The notes under the pieces were generated by a model. The model did not search any database. It saw only the letters and a list, made by a program, of their open reading frames with translations, and was not told the origin of the DNA. Of a DNA stretch of 64,000 nucleotides, positions 53,163 to 63,028 are shown one piece after another; position 1 is the first letter of the stretch, and each line of letters opens with the position of its first letter. The translations under genes were made by a program, and so were the position numbers. Origin of the DNA: Conexibacter woesei Iso977N. Its GTDB lineage: Bacteria > Actinomycetota > Thermoleophilia > Solirubrobacterales > Solirubrobacteraceae. The DNA is taken from contig NZ_AUKG01000002.1 of assembly GCF_000424625.1 (NCBI RefSeq), forward strand, positions 62,001-126,000, given 5' to 3'.

Positions 53163-56100
53163 TTAACCGCCGGACGCGAGCAGCGCGATCCCGCGCGTGT
53201 CGCCGATCTGGGCGAACGTGTCGCGCGTGCGGCGCCGGACGTCCTGGGCGCCGGTCTCCGCGCGCCCCTCAGCGCCGAGGGTCGCGAGGTGGCCGAGCGC
53301 CGCCCACGCCGCCCAGCGCGGCAGCCCCTGCCCGGCCCAGAGCCCGGACGCCAGCGCGTACAGCTCGCACGCGCGCGCGAGATCGCCCGCCCGCTCCTCG
53401 GCGATCGCCCAGTCCATGTGCGTCCCGGCCAGCGCGGGCAGGTCGTCGGTCGCCTCGAAGCGCTCGACCGCGGCGGTGAACACGCCGCGCGCGGCGTCCA
53501 GCTCGCCCGCCGCGGCGTGCACGAGCCCGAGCCCGAGCGAGACGACGCGCGCGTCGCGGCCCTCGCCCAGCTCCTGGCGCAGCGCGAACGCCTCCTCCAG
53601 CCGCGCACGCGCGTCATCTAGGTCGCCGCGCGTGCGTGCGAGGTGGCCGAGGTGGGCGAGCGTCATCGCCTCGCCGCTGCGGTCGCCGATCGACCGCAAG
53701 CGCCCGAGCGCCTCGACCAGTGCGGCGGCCGCGTCGCCCAGCGCGTCCGGGTCCTCCGGGCCGGCTGCGCGGCGCGCGTAGGCGAGGTTGTTGAGCGCGA
53801 GCCCGAGCGCCTGCTCGCGGTCCAGGCGCCGGAACGGGAACAGCGTCGCCTCCCAGACCATCCGGACCGTCCCGGCGGGCGCCGCGCCGCCGACCGGCAG
53901 CGGGAGCATCCCGAAGACGACGGCGTCCAGGAACGGCTCGTCGGGCGCGGGCGGCAGCGCGCGCAGGCGCGCGACCGCGTCGTCCAGCGCGCGGCGCGTG
54001 GCCCCGGCGTCGCTGCGCTGCCAGGCCGCCAGCGCGCCCGCGTGCGCGGCGTTGGCCGCGACCTGCGGCGCGCCGTGCGCCTCGGCCACGGAGACGGCCT
54101 CAGCGCACATGGTCGCCGAGCGCTCGGAGCTGTTGACGTAGGCCTCGAACAGCGCGTGCTGCACCGCCGCCTCGGCGCTCGCCAGCGGATCGCCGAGGTC
54201 GTCGTAGATGCTCAGCGTCTCCTCGAGCCGCCGCAGGTAGGCGTACGGGTCGCCCCGGCGCAGCGCCAGCCCCGCGGCGGCCAGCAGCGCCTCGACGCGC
54301 AGCGGCGTGCGCTCGGGCGCCGCGCGCAGGACCGCGTCCAGCCACGCGGTGCCCTCGACGAACCACGAGCGGTCCAGCCAGAACCGCCACAGCCGCGCGG
54401 CCAGCGCCAGCGCGGCCTGCGGGTCGTGCGTCAAGGCATAGGTCAACGCCGCGCGCAGGTTGCCGTGCTCGTCCTCCAGCGCGTGCAGCGACGCGGGGTC
54501 GCGCGCCAGCTCCAGGCACCACGCGAGGTGGCGGCGGGCGACCGCGTCGCGCTCGCCCGCCGCGTCGAGCTGCTCGTCGGCGAACTGGCGGATCGTGTCC
54601 ATGCAGCGGAAGCGCTCGGCGTCGGCGACGACCAGCGACTTGTCGACCAGCCGCGCGACGAGGTCCGCGACCCTGCGCTCCGGGATCGCGCCGTCGGCGA
54701 CGACCAGCTCGGCCGCGCCGAGCGCGAAGCTGCCGCGGAAGACCGCCAGGCGCCGGAACAGGATCCGCTCCGGGCCGGTCAGCAGGTCGTGGCTCCACGC
54801 GATCGTGGCGCGCAGCGTCTGCTGGCGGTTGCGCGCCGTGCGCGGCCCGGACCCGAGGACGTCGAGCGCGACGTCGAGGCGGTCGGCGATCTGGGCGAGC
54901 GTGAGCGCGCCGCAGCGCGCGGCGGCCAGCTCGACGGCGAGCGGCATCCGGTCCAGGTGGTGGCAGACGTGGGCGATCAGCTCGTCGTCGGCGCCGGTCA
55001 GGCCGCCCGCCACGGCGCCGGCCCGCTGGCGGAACAGCTCCGGCGCCTCGGCCAGCGAGGGCACGCGCCACGCGACCTCGGCGGGCGCGCGCAGCGGCTC
55101 CCGGCTGGTGGCCAGGAAGCGCACGGCGGGCGCGGCGGCCAGCAGCGCGTCGGCCAGCTCGGCGGCGGCGTGCAGGACGTGCTCGCAGGTGTCGAGGACG
55201 ATCAGCGTCACGGGCGCGCGGCCGAGGTGGGCGATCAGCGCGTCGAGCGCGGGCCGGTTGGCGGGGATCGGGACGCGCAGCGCGGTCGCGACCTGCTGCG
55301 GGACGAGCGCGGGGTCGCGCAACGCGCCGAGGTCGGCGAGCCAGGCCTCCTCGCCGCGGCGCGCGGCGGCTTCCAACGCGAGGCGGGTCTTGCCGGCGCC
55401 GCCGGGGCCGGTGAGGGTGACGAGGCGCTCGCGGTCCAACAGGTGGTCCAGCTCCTCCAACTCGCGTGCGCGGCCGACGAAGCTCGTCGCCTGGACCGGC
55501 AACGCGCCGAGGCGCCGCACGGGTTGCTCCGGCGCGGGCGGCGCGTCGCCGTCGGCGCCGAGCAGCTCGCGGTACAGCGCGCGCGTCTCGGGGTCCGGAT
55601 CGCCCTCGCTGTGCTCGCGCAGCGCGCCGCGCAGCTGCTCGAACTCCGCCAGCGCGTCCTGGCGGCGGCCCGCGGCGGCGAGCGCGCGCATCAGCGCGCG
55701 CCGGACCGCCTCGTGGCGCGGCGCGTCGGCCGCGGCGCGGGCCAGCGCGGCGATCCCGGCGCCCGGGTCGCCGGCCGCGGCGAGGCGCTCGGCGGAGCGG
55801 ATCACGAGGTCCAGGTGGGTCTCGGCCAGCGCGGCGCGGCGGCGCTCGGTCCAGGGCTCGAAGCGGTCCTCGGGCAGCAGCTCGCCGCGGTAGAGGCCGA
55901 GCGCGAGGTTGAGGACCGCGTCGTCCTCCGGCGCCGCGACGGCAGCGTTGGCGGCGTCTTCGAAGGCGTCGACGTCGACCCACGCGGCGGGGGTCAAGGA
56001 GAGGACGTCGTCGGCGAGCGTCAGCGCGCCCGGCGCGTCGAGCGCGCGCCGCGCGGCGTGGAGCACCTGGTGCAGGTTGTTGGCCGCGGCGGTCGCGTCG

Positions 56101-56282
56101 CGGTCGGGCCACAGCAGCTCGGCGACGACGTCGCGGTGGACCCGTCGTCCGGGCGCGAGCGCCGCTACCTTGACCAGCGAGCGGGCCTTGCGCAGGCGCC
56201 AGGCGCGCTCATCCACCGGTGCTCCGTCGATCGCGACGGAGAACCCGCCCAGCAGCGTGATGCGCAGCGTGTCCTCTCGCAT
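53163..56282 (-). CDS. AfsR/SARP-type regulator with BTAD, NB-ARC ATPase and TPR domains
   Basis: About 1039 residues from ATG 56282. Residues 1-95: winged-helix DNA-binding domain (LRITLLGGFSVAIDGAPV, RKARSLVKVAALAPGRRVHRD). About 100-250: bacterial transcriptional activation domain with FEPWTERRRAALAETHLDL. About 270-560: STAND/NB-ARC ATPase with Walker A LTGPGGAGKTRLALE, LIVLDTCEHVLHA as Walker B, and FLATSREPL. The rest is TPR-like helices. Such proteins activate neighbouring genes on ATP or ligand signals; the FAD oxidase directly downstream is a likely target. Divergent from the second suf operon. Confidence 0.93.
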   Translation of the reverse strand: MREDTLRITLLGGFSVAIDGAPVDERAWRLRKARSLVKVAALAPGRRVHRDVVAELLWPDRDATAAANNLHQVLHAARRALDAPGALTLADDVLSLTPAAWVDVDAFEDAANAAVAAPEDDAVLNLALGLYRGELLPEDRFEPWTERRRAALAETHLDLVIRSAERLAAAGDPGAGIAALARAAADAPRHEAVRRALMRALAAAGRRQDALAEFEQLRGALREHSEGDPDPETRALYRELLGADGDAPPAPEQPVRRLGALPVQATSFVGRARELEELDHLLDRERLVTLTGPGGAGKTRLALEAAARRGEEAWLADLGALRDPALVPQQVATALRVPIPANRPALDALIAHLGRAPVTLIVLDTCEHVLHAAAELADALLAAAPAVRFLATSREPLRAPAEVAWRVPSLAEAPELFRQRAGAVAGGLTGADDELIAHVCHHLDRMPLAVELAAARCGALTLAQIADRLDVALDVLGSGPRTARNRQQTLRATIAWSHDLLTGPERILFRRLAVFRGSFALGAAELVVADGAIPERRVADLVARLVDKSLVVADAERFRCMDTIRQFADEQLDAAGERDAVARRHLAWCLELARDPASLHALEDEHGNLRAALTYALTHDPQAALALAARLWRFWLDRSWFVEGTAWLDAVLRAAPERTPLRVEALLAAAGLALRRGDPYAYLRRLEETLSIYDDLGDPLASAEAAVQHALFEAYVNSSERSATMCAEAVSVAEAHGAPQVAANAAHAGALAAWQRSDAGATRRALDDAVARLRALPPAPDEPFLDAVVFGMLPLPVGGAAPAGTVRMVWEATLFPFRRLDREQALGLALNNLAYARRAAGPEDPDALGDAAAALVEALGRLRSIGDRSGEAMTLAHLGHLARTRGDLDDARARLEEAFALRQELGEGRDARVVSLGLGLVHAAAGELDAARGVFTAAVERFEATDDLPALAGTHMDWAIAEERAGDLARACELYALASGLWAGQGLPRWAAWAALGHLATLGAEGRAETGAQDVRRRTRDTFAQIGDTRGIALLASGG

Positions 56283-56316
56283 GGACAGGGCAACTCTGGC
56301 CGACCTTGGTCCTCGG

Positions 56317-56322
56317 TACAAT
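56317..56322 (+). promoter_or_regulatory. Candidate -10 of the second suf operon
   Basis: TACAAT lies 31 bp before the TTG start of the Rieske gene within the 70-bp divergent spacer. The matching -35 position (CTCTGG, 56294-56299) is poor, as expected for a regulated promoter. The ATCGCC-N5-GGCGAT dyad found before the first suf operon is not present here. Confidence 0.35.
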
Positions 56323-56352
56323 CCCTTCTGCGAAAGTCGGATTTGAACTTCG

Positions 56353-56670
56353 TTGCCTGAGATCATCGACATCTGCCCCGTCACCGAGCTCCCTCCGGGC
56401 GCCATGCGCGTCATCGAGTGGGACGACCTCGAGATCGCCGTCGTCAACTGCGCCGGCACGTATTTCGCGATCGAGGACCGCTGCTCGCACGACGACGGTC
56501 CGCTGGCCGAGGGCGTGCTGGACGAGGCCGCGTGCACGCTGGAGTGCCCGCGCCACGGCTCCCTGTTCGACCTGCGTACCGGTGCCCCGAAGACCCTTCC
56601 TGCCTACGAGCCCATCGAGACCTTCCCGGTGCGGATCGACGGCGACCTGATCAAGTTGGAGGTCGAGTAG
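56353..56670 (+). CDS. Rieske-type [2Fe-2S] protein of the SUF operon
   Basis: 105 residues starting at TTG 56353. Rieske ligands: C44-x-H46 in DRCSHDDGPL and C65-x2-H68 in LECPRHGSLFDL. This is the NirD/biphenyl-dioxygenase-ferredoxin-like small protein often encoded within actinobacterial suf operons, where it is thought to aid cluster assembly or electron delivery; the exact role is unknown. It is followed three bases later by sufB. Confidence 0.9.
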   Translation: MPEIIDICPVTELPPGAMRVIEWDDLEIAVVNCAGTYFAIEDRCSHDDGPLAEGVLDEAACTLECPRHGSLFDLRTGAPKTLPAYEPIETFPVRIDGDLIKLEVE

Positions 56671-56673
56671 CCC

Positions 56674-58131
56674 ATGGCTGCCACGCCCACGTCACCTGAG
56701 ACCGGCAAGGTCCTGACCGCCGAAGAGGCCGCCCTGCGGACCCTTGGCTCCGATTACACGGAGCGCTACGGGTTCCACGAGGAGGACAACTACCTCTACA
56801 AGGCGCCCAAGGGCATCAACCGCGAGGTCGTCGAGACGATCTCCCGGATGAAGAACGAGCCCGAGTGGATGCTCGAGTTCCGGCTCAAGGCCCTGCAGTA
56901 CTTCCTCGACCGCCCGCAGCCGACGTGGGGCTCGCCCATGCTCGCCGAGGTCGACTACGACGACATCCACTACTTCGTCCGCTCGACCGAGCGCCCGTCG
57001 CGTTCCTGGGACGACGTCCCGGACGACGTCAAGCGCACGTTCGACCGGCTCGGCATCCCGGAGGCGGAGCGCAAGTTCCTCTCGGGCGTCGGCGCGCAGT
57101 ACGAGTCCGAGGTCGTCTACCACCAGGTCCGCGAGGACCTGGAGGAGCAGGGCGTCATCTTCATGGACATGGACTCGGGCCTGCGTGAGCACGAGGACCT
57201 GGTCCGCGAGCACTTCGCGAAGATCATCCCGCCGAACGACAACAAGCTCGCCGCGCTGAACAGCGCCGTGTGGTCGGGCGGGTCGTTCGTCTACGTGCCG
57301 CCGGGCGTGCACGTCGAGATGCCGCTGCAGGCCTACTTCCGGATCAACACCGAGAACATGGGCCAGTTCGAGCGGACGCTGATCATCGCCGACGAGGGCT
57401 CCTACGTGCACTACGTCGAGGGCTGCACGGCGCCGACGTGGTCGTCGGACTCGCTGCACTCCGCGGTGGTCGAGCTGATCGCCAAGCCGGGCGCGCGGAT
57501 CCGCTACACGACCGTCCAGAACTGGTCGAACAACGTGTACAACCTGGTCACCAAGCGCGCGATCGCCGAGCGTGACGCGACCGTCGAGTGGGTCGACTGC
57601 AACCTCGGGTCGAAGCTGACCATGAAGTACCCGGCGGTCTACCTGATGGGCGAGCGCGCCCACGGCGAGGTGCTGTCGATCGCCTTCGCGGGCGAGGGCC
57701 AGCACCAGGACGCGGGCGCGAAGATCGTGCACGCGGCGCCGAACACGACGTCGAACATCTTCGCCAAGTCGATCTCCAAGGACGGCGGACGCTCGTCGTA
57801 CCGCGGTCTGCTCGAGGTCGCCAAGGGCGCGCACGGTTCGAGGTCGAAGGTCGTCTGCGACGCGCTGCTGCTGGACGAGAGGTCCCGGAGCGACACGTAC
57901 CCGACGATCCGGATCGGCGAGGACGACGTCGATGTCGGGCACGAGGCCACGGTCTCGAAGGTCGGCGACGAGCAGCTGTTCTACCTGATGTCGCACGGCC
58001 TGGATGAGGAAGAGGCCGGCAAGCTGATCGTCAACGGCTTCATCGAGCCGATCGTGAAGGAGCTCCCGATGGAGTACGCGATCGAGATGAACCGGCTGAT
58101 CGAGCTGCAGATGGAGGGTTCCATTGGCTAG
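56674..58131 (+). CDS. sufB: Fe-S cluster scaffold protein SufB
   Basis: 485 residues, ATG 56674. Typical SufB: N-terminal [24 protein letters not shown], central [33 protein letters not shown], and the C-terminal beta-helix with [23 protein letters not shown] and [28 protein letters not shown]. Conserved Cys in EGCTAP and VVCDALLL and the terminal His/Glu cluster are present. It forms the SufBC2D scaffold with SufD (next gene) and SufC encoded at 42229. Confidence 0.97.
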   Translation: MAATPTSPETGKVLTAEEAALRTLGSDYTERYGFHEEDNYLYKAPKGINREVVETISRMKNEPEWMLEFRLKALQYFLDRPQPTWGSPMLAEVDYDDIHYFVRSTERPSRSWDDVPDDVKRTFDRLGIPEAERKFLSGVGAQYESEVVYHQVREDLEEQGVIFMDMDSGLREHEDLVREHFAKIIPPNDNKLAALNSAVWSGGSFVYVPPGVHVEMPLQAYFRINTENMGQFERTLIIADEGSYVHYVEGCTAPTWSSDSLHSAVVELIAKPGARIRYTTVQNWSNNVYNLVTKRAIAERDATVEWVDCNLGSKLTMKYPAVYLMGERAHGEVLSIAFAGEGQHQDAGAKIVHAAPNTTSNIFAKSISKDGGRSSYRGLLEVAKGAHGSRSKVVCDALLLDERSRSDTYPTIRIGEDDVDVGHEATVSKVGDEQLFYLMSHGLDEEEAGKLIVNGFIEPIVKELPMEYAIEMNRLIELQMEGSIG

Positions 58132-59299
58132 CGCGGTCGCGGCGAGCGTGCCGCAGGTCTCCGTCGAGCTGCCCCAGCACAAGGGCGTGGCCGGCTGGGA
58201 GTTCACGCCGATCGACAAGCTGGACCTGGCGAAGTTCCCGGTCGCCCCGGCCGCTGCCGGCTCGACCGCGGGGCTGTTCTCGCCGGAGGACGCGATCGTG
58301 GCGTCCGAGGGCGATGCGTCCTCGGGTGTGATCGTGGCGCCGCTGCGCGTGGCGCTGGAGAAGCACGCCGAGGTCGTCGGCCGTCACTTCGGGACGGTCG
58401 CGCGCCCGGGCTACTTCGCGAAGGCGAACGCCGACGCGTGGACCGACGGGACGCTGGTCTACGTGCCGCGCAACGTCAAGGTCGACGCGCCGGTGCTGAT
58501 CACCACGGTGCAGGACCAGCCGGGGACGACGTTGCACCACCGGACGCTGATCGTGCTCGAAGAGGGCGCGCAGGTCGAGGTGTGGGACCAGGTGTCGTCG
58601 TCGCATGACGAGGAGGCGGTCGTCAACGGCGTCGTCGAGATCGTCGTGGGCGACAACGCCAACCTGACCTACGTCGCCGCCCAGTCGCTGAACGAGAAGA
58701 CGTGGCTGTTCGGCGCGCAGCGCGCGGTCGTCGCGCGGGATGCGGAGCTGGACTGGACGACGCTCGGGTTCGGCGGCGGCAACGGCAAGGTGTTCCTGGA
58801 GACGACGCTGGACGGCCAGGGCTCGACGGCCAAGGTCACCGGCGCGTACGCGACGCGCGGTAGGCAGCACGTCGACTACGACACGCTGCAGGAGCACGCG
58901 GCACCCGACACGGTGAGCGATCTGGCCTTCCGCGGCCTGATCTCCGGTCGGTCCTCGACGGTGTGGCGCGGGATGATCAAGGTCGACGAAGGTGCCCAGC
59001 GCACCGACGCCTTCCAGGAGGCCCGCAACCTGCTGCTGGGCAAGAAGGCCCACGCCGACGCGATCCCCGGCCTGGAGATCCTGGCCGACGACGTCCGTTG
59101 CACCCACGCAGCGGCCATCGCCCAGATCGACCCGGAGCAGATCTTCTACCTCCGCTCCCGCGGCCTCTCCGAGACCGCCGCGTCCCGCCTGGTCGTCGAA
59201 GGCTTCCTGTCGGCCATCGTCGAGCGCTACCACGAAGGCGCCCTCCGCACCGCCATCGCCGGCGCACTGGAAGCCCGCCTCGCGGCGGTCCTGGGCTAG
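58124..59299 (+). CDS. sufD: Fe-S cluster assembly protein SufD
   Basis: 391 residues from TTG 58124, overlapping sufB by 8 nt. SufB/SufD-type beta-helix with [19 protein letters not shown] in the middle and a C-terminal [46 protein letters not shown] and [22 protein letters not shown], the SufD C-terminal signature. It pairs with SufB; no sufC follows. Transcription is ended by a strong terminator at 59327. Confidence 0.96.
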   Translation: MASAVAASVPQVSVELPQHKGVAGWEFTPIDKLDLAKFPVAPAAAGSTAGLFSPEDAIVASEGDASSGVIVAPLRVALEKHAEVVGRHFGTVARPGYFAKANADAWTDGTLVYVPRNVKVDAPVLITTVQDQPGTTLHHRTLIVLEEGAQVEVWDQVSSSHDEEAVVNGVVEIVVGDNANLTYVAAQSLNEKTWLFGAQRAVVARDAELDWTTLGFGGGNGKVFLETTLDGQGSTAKVTGAYATRGRQHVDYDTLQEHAAPDTVSDLAFRGLISGRSSTVWRGMIKVDEGAQRTDAFQEARNLLLGKKAHADAIPGLEILADDVRCTHAAAIAQIDPEQIFYLRSRGLSETAASRLVVEGFLSAIVERYHEGALRTAIAGALEARLAAVLG

Positions 59300-59716
59300 C
59301 ACTACAACAACACCTCCGCAGGACCGACGGCCGCCCCTCTGGGGCGGCCGTTTCTTTCCTCAATCCACGCGCCTCCACTGCCGTGGCACCGCCTCCGCTG
59401 CCGGCCGCGCCGCTCGTCTCGCTCGGCGCCAAACCCCCTGGCTGAGATGACCTCGAATCGTCCCTGACTCTGCGCGGCGGTGTTGGGCTGTACCGCGATC
59501 CGTCCGGCGTCGGCACACGCGATTCCGCTGCTTCGGCGGCGCGACTCTCACCGGCCGCGCCGTTCGTCTTTGGCGCCGCGTCTGTCTTGGCTGAGAGGGC
59601 CGCGAATCGCGCGCGGCTCTGCGCCGCGGTGTTGGGCTGTACCGCCGTCCGTCCGGCAAGCGGCGCGCCGCCGCCTGGGTGAGTCCTATAACAACGGTGC
59701 GATCCCGCCGCCGTGC
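59300..59716. repeat. Intergenic tandem repeat block D (convergent junction)
   Basis: 417 bp between convergent sufD and the ABC permease. After a terminator (59327-59360) come two tandem copies of a unit of 149 nt: TGTTGGGCTGTACCGC is identical at 59481-59496 and 59630-59645; CTGAGATGACCTCGAATCG near 59442 corresponds to CTGAGAGGGCCGCGAATCG near 59591; ATCCGTCCGGC at 59498-59508 corresponds to GTCCGTCCGGC at 59647-59657. The same words in the same order and spacing occur in block A, 56 kb away. No gene is present. Confidence 0.82.
59327..59360 (+). terminator. Intrinsic terminator of the sufB-sufD operon
   Basis: ACGGCCGCCCC (59327-59337) pairs perfectly with GGGGCGGCCGT (59341-59351) around the loop TCT, followed by the T-rich tail TTCTTTCCTC. 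It lies 28 nt after the sufD stop, a textbook Rho-independent terminator on the plus strand. Confidence 0.88.
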
Positions 59717-61693
59717 TTACTCCGCCCGCAGCGCCTCCGGCCGCGTCAGGCGGACGAGCGCCGGGAGGGACAGCAGCGTCACCAGTGCGACGACCAGCGC
59801 GCCGGAGGCGAGGAGGGCTGTGGTCGCCAGCCAGTCGATGTGGATGGGGGCGTCGATGATCTTCAGCAGGACCGTGCCCAGGAGGAGGCCGGTGCCCAGC
59901 GCGAGCGTCAGGCCGAGGGTCACGGGGATCGCGGTCTGCCAGAGCACCGACAGCGCCAGGGTGCGGCGGCGGGTGCCGAAGGCGGAGAGCACTGCGAGCA
60001 CCTGGCGGCGCTCGCGGAGTTGCTCGATGGCCGCGACCAGCATCGAGGCGCCGATCATCGCGAGCACCAGCGCGGCGCCCGCGAAGAGGATCCGGCGCAG
60101 AGCGGACAGCTGGGGTGGCTCGATCGAGTCGTCGAGGCGGATCACGGAGGCGAGGGGGTCGCGCTGCGCCACCAACGTCCGGACGCGGTCGATCCCGTCG
60201 TGCTCGCGCGTCGCGAGCACCATCGCGTGGGTCTGGGGGACGCCGCCGGAGGTGTCGAGGCGCACGAACGCGGTGCGCACGCCCGGCGTCCGCAGGAGCT
60301 CGCGCTGCAGAGCGACGGGCGACACGTGGGGCGACGCGTCGACCATGACGTTGACGCGGGAGGTGTCGATCCCGGTCGAGCGCTCGGTCTGGTCGGCCGC
60401 CGCCGCGAAGACGGTCTGCAGCGCGATCGCGCCCGCCACCGCCACCGCGATCCCGCCGACGACGCGCCCGGTCGTCCCGCCGTCGAGCTGCAGCCGCCGC
60501 ACCGCCAGCTGCCACGGCAGCGACCCGTCCGGAGCGCGCGCCACCACCGCCTCGACCAGCCACGGCAGCAGGACCGTCAACCCCACCAACATCAACAGGA
60601 CGCCCACGGTCGCCTGGTTGCGCCCCGCGTCGCCGGTGAGCTTGCCCGCGTCCCCGAAGAACGGCGCCAGCACCGCCAGCCCGGCCACGGTCGGCAGCAG
60701 CCGCCAGAGGAACCGGCGCCGCGGCGGCCGGACCTTGCGCGTCACGCCGAGCGGCTCGATCGCCACGCCGCGCAGTGCGGCCAGCGTCGCGATCACCGCG
60801 GCGGCGGGAACGAGTACGACGACAACAAGCGTCAACCCGACCGACGGGACGATGTCGCTCCCGTAGACCGCGATCCCCGCGACGCGCACGTGCTGCAGCA
60901 CCGGCCGCAGCGCGAAGAACAGCCCGCCGCCCACGACCAACCCTCCGAGCGCGCCGAGCAGCGTCTCGCCCGCCGCGACCCGCGCGGTCGTCGCGCGATC
61001 GGCGCCCGCCAGCCGCAGCGCCGCCAGCCGACGGTCGCGCTCCTCGCCGCCGAAGCGCACCGCGGTCGCCACGAACACGCCGACCGGGACCAGCAGCGCC
61101 ACGATCATCACCACCACCAACAGCGTGAACAGCGGGCCCAGCGGCTCGTGACCGGCCGGACGCCCGAAGCCGGACGCCTCGAAGACGCGCGCGTCGCGCG
61201 CGGGGGAGGGCAGGCTGACGGAACCCCGGACGTACGACGCCTCCGAAGGGCTCAGCAGTCCCGCTTTGCCAATGATCCCGACAACGCGCGCATCCAGCCG
61301 CGCGCGCAGCAGCGCCCCGTCCGGGCCGTCGAGCAAGGCCATCACCTTGGGCGACACGTACATCTCGCCCGGCCCCGGCAGCCGCGGGATCCCGGGCGGG
61401 ACCGGCGCGCCGGCGCGCAGCGGCTGCACGGTCAGCCCCTGGATGCCGGTCGACCTGAACGTCGTGCTCGTGTCGGCCAGCCGCAGCGACTCGCCGTGCG
61501 CGACCCTCACCCACTGGCGCGCGGCGGAGCGCTCGTCGCGCGCGTGGCGGATGTGCGGCGTGCCGGCTGCCACCAACAGCAGCGCCACGCCGAACGCGAC
61601 GCCCACCGCCGTCAGCCCGGAGCGCAGCCGCGTCCCGCCGCCGGTCACCGCGAGCCGCAGGCCCAGCGCCAGATCGCGCGCCCAGCGCCTCAT
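59717..61693 (-). CDS. FtsX/MacB-type ABC transporter permease
   Basis: 658 residues from ATG 61693. An N-terminal helix (LTAVGVAFGVALLLVAAG) is followed by a large extracytoplasmic region, a first FtsX module of helices (about 200-330, with VRFGGEERDRRLAALRLAGAD), two further helices near 370-400, a second external loop and a C-terminal FtsX module with LRERRQVLAVLSAFGTRRRTL. The duplicated FtsX layout is that of actinobacterial macrolide/lipoprotein-type exporters. ATG overlaps the ATPase stop (ATGA). It works with the ATPase; substrate unknown. Confidence 0.88.
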   Translation of the reverse strand: MRRWARDLALGLRLAVTGGGTRLRSGLTAVGVAFGVALLLVAAGTPHIRHARDERSAARQWVRVAHGESLRLADTSTTFRSTGIQGLTVQPLRAGAPVPPGIPRLPGPGEMYVSPKVMALLDGPDGALLRARLDARVVGIIGKAGLLSPSEASYVRGSVSLPSPARDARVFEASGFGRPAGHEPLGPLFTLLVVVMIVALLVPVGVFVATAVRFGGEERDRRLAALRLAGADRATTARVAAGETLLGALGGLVVGGGLFFALRPVLQHVRVAGIAVYGSDIVPSVGLTLVVVVLVPAAAVIATLAALRGVAIEPLGVTRKVRPPRRRFLWRLLPTVAGLAVLAPFFGDAGKLTGDAGRNQATVGVLLMLVGLTVLLPWLVEAVVARAPDGSLPWQLAVRRLQLDGGTTGRVVGGIAVAVAGAIALQTVFAAAADQTERSTGIDTSRVNVMVDASPHVSPVALQRELLRTPGVRTAFVRLDTSGGVPQTHAMVLATREHDGIDRVRTLVAQRDPLASVIRLDDSIEPPQLSALRRILFAGAALVLAMIGASMLVAAIEQLRERRQVLAVLSAFGTRRRTLALSVLWQTAIPVTLGLTLALGTGLLLGTVLLKIIDAPIHIDWLATTALLASGALVVALVTLLSLPALVRLTRPEALRAE

Positions 61694-62412
61694 GCCGCGT
61701 CCCGCCGCGTCCGGCCGTCGCGCACCACGACCTCGCGGTCGGCGTACGCCGCGACCCGCGGCTCGTGCGTGACGAGCACGACCGCCGCGCCCGTCTCGCG
61801 CGCCGCGCCCGTCAGCAGCTGCATGACGCGCTCGCCGTTGAGCGTGTCCAGCGCGCCGGTCGGCTCGTCGGCGAACACGACCCGCGGCCGCGTGACCAGC
61901 GCCCGCGCCACGGCGACGCGCTGCCCCTGACCGCCGGAGACCTCGCCGGTCGTGCGCTCCGCGACGTCGCCGACCTCCAGGCGTTCCAGCCACTCGTCGG
62001 CCCGCGCGGCCGCCTCGCGGCTCCTGGCGCCCGCCAGCCGCAGCGGCAGCGCGACGTTCTCGCGGCACGACAGCTCGGGCACCAGGCGCCCGAACTGGAA
62101 GATCAGGCCGAACTCGCTGCGCCGCAGCGCCGAGCGGCGCGCGTCACCCAGCGTCCCGATCGCCTGCCCGTCGTACTGCACGTCGCCCACGTCCGGCCGG
62201 ATGATCCCGGCGGCGCAGTGCAACAACGTGGACTTGCCCGAGCCCGACGAGCCCATCACCGCGACGACCTCGCCGGGAGCGATGTCCAGCGACGCCCCGT
62301 CGAGCGCGGTCGTCGCGCCGTACTGCTTGCGCAGGTCCCGGCAGGAGAGCAGCGCGTCGCGCGTGCCGATCGCCGGCGCCGCCGCCTCGGGGTACTCAGC
62401 GGCGCGCTTCAT
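61690..62412 (-). CDS. ABC transporter ATP-binding protein (MacB/LolD type)
   Basis: 240 residues from ATG 62412. Walker A AVMGSSGSGKST, Q-loop LIFQFGRLVPELSCRENVALP, signature EVSGGQGQRVAVARALV, Walker B VVFADEPTGALDT and H-loop VLVTHEPRVA. The E-P-T-G-A-L-D form is typical of FtsX-coupled ATPases. It overlaps the permease and PadR genes by 4 nt each, so the three form one translationally coupled operon. Confidence 0.94.
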   Translation of the reverse strand: MKRAAEYPEAAAPAIGTRDALLSCRDLRKQYGATTALDGASLDIAPGEVVAVMGSSGSGKSTLLHCAAGIIRPDVGDVQYDGQAIGTLGDARRSALRRSEFGLIFQFGRLVPELSCRENVALPLRLAGARSREAAARADEWLERLEVGDVAERTTGEVSGGQGQRVAVARALVTRPRVVFADEPTGALDTLNGERVMQLLTGAARETGAAVVLVTHEPRVAAYADREVVVRDGRTRRDAA

Positions 62413-62933
62413 GCCGCCACCTCCCCGGCCAGCCCGTCCAGGCGCGCGGCGGTCAGCTCCAGCCAGCGCAGGTCGGCCTCCAGGTGGAACAGCGCGTGGT
62501 CGCAGATCAGCTGGTCGGCGAGGTCGCCGGTCGCCTTGCGCGCGGTGAGCGACCGCATCAGCTTGAGGTGCTCGGTGCGCTGCAGGTCGAGCACGTCCTG
62601 CGCCGAGCGGCCCGTGCGCAGCGCGAGCACGACTTTGGCGTACAACGCGCTCTGCAGGTAGACGTCCGGCTTCTCGGGCTCCGCCAGCCAGGCCTCGATG
62701 TCGGCGACGCCCGCCTCCGTGATCGCGTAGCGCTTGCGCTCCGGACCGCCGCCCGGCTCGATCCCGTCGACCTCGACGAAGCCGTTCTTCAGCAGCCGCG
62801 AGAGCGTCGAGTAGACCTGGCCGTAGGCGACCGGCCGGTCCTGCCCGAAGCGCTCGTCGTACTCGCGCTTGAGGTCGTAGCCGTGGGAGGGACCCGCCTC
62901 GAGCAGGCCCAGGAGCGTCTTGCCGATGGACAT
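62409..62933 (-). CDS. PadR-family transcriptional regulator
   Basis: 174 residues from ATG 62933. N-terminal winged helix: LLGLLEAGPSHGYDLKREYDERFG and VAYGQVYSTLSRLLKNGFVEVDG, with a PGGGPERKRYAITEAG wing. The C-terminal helices form the dimer and effector pocket, as in subfamily 1 PadR proteins. First gene of the operon with the ABC exporter, a common drug-sensing arrangement. A palindrome just upstream is the likely autoregulatory operator. Confidence 0.93.
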   Translation of the reverse strand: MSIGKTLLGLLEAGPSHGYDLKREYDERFGQDRPVAYGQVYSTLSRLLKNGFVEVDGIEPGGGPERKRYAITEAGVADIEAWLAEPEKPDVYLQSALYAKVVLALRTGRSAQDVLDLQRTEHLKLMRSLTARKATGDLADQLICDHALFHLEADLRWLELTAARLDGLAGEVAA

Positions 62934-62952
62934 GCGACGGCACTATATACGC

Positions 62953-62964
62953 TGTGTATACACA
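62953..62964. promoter_or_regulatory. PadR operator candidate
   Basis: TGTGTATACACA is a perfect 12-bp palindrome 20 bp before the PadR start. It sits in an A/T-rich stretch (62942-62970, bounded by ACTA and TAGT). On the minus strand the sequence TATATA (62949-62944 region) lies near the expected -10, so bound PadR would block RNA polymerase. Confidence 0.65.
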
Positions 62965-63028
62965 CGTAGTAGACACGGTCGCGACGAGGCGCGAACGGCG
63001 CCGTGGCGCCGCCCTAGTTGTCGTAGGA

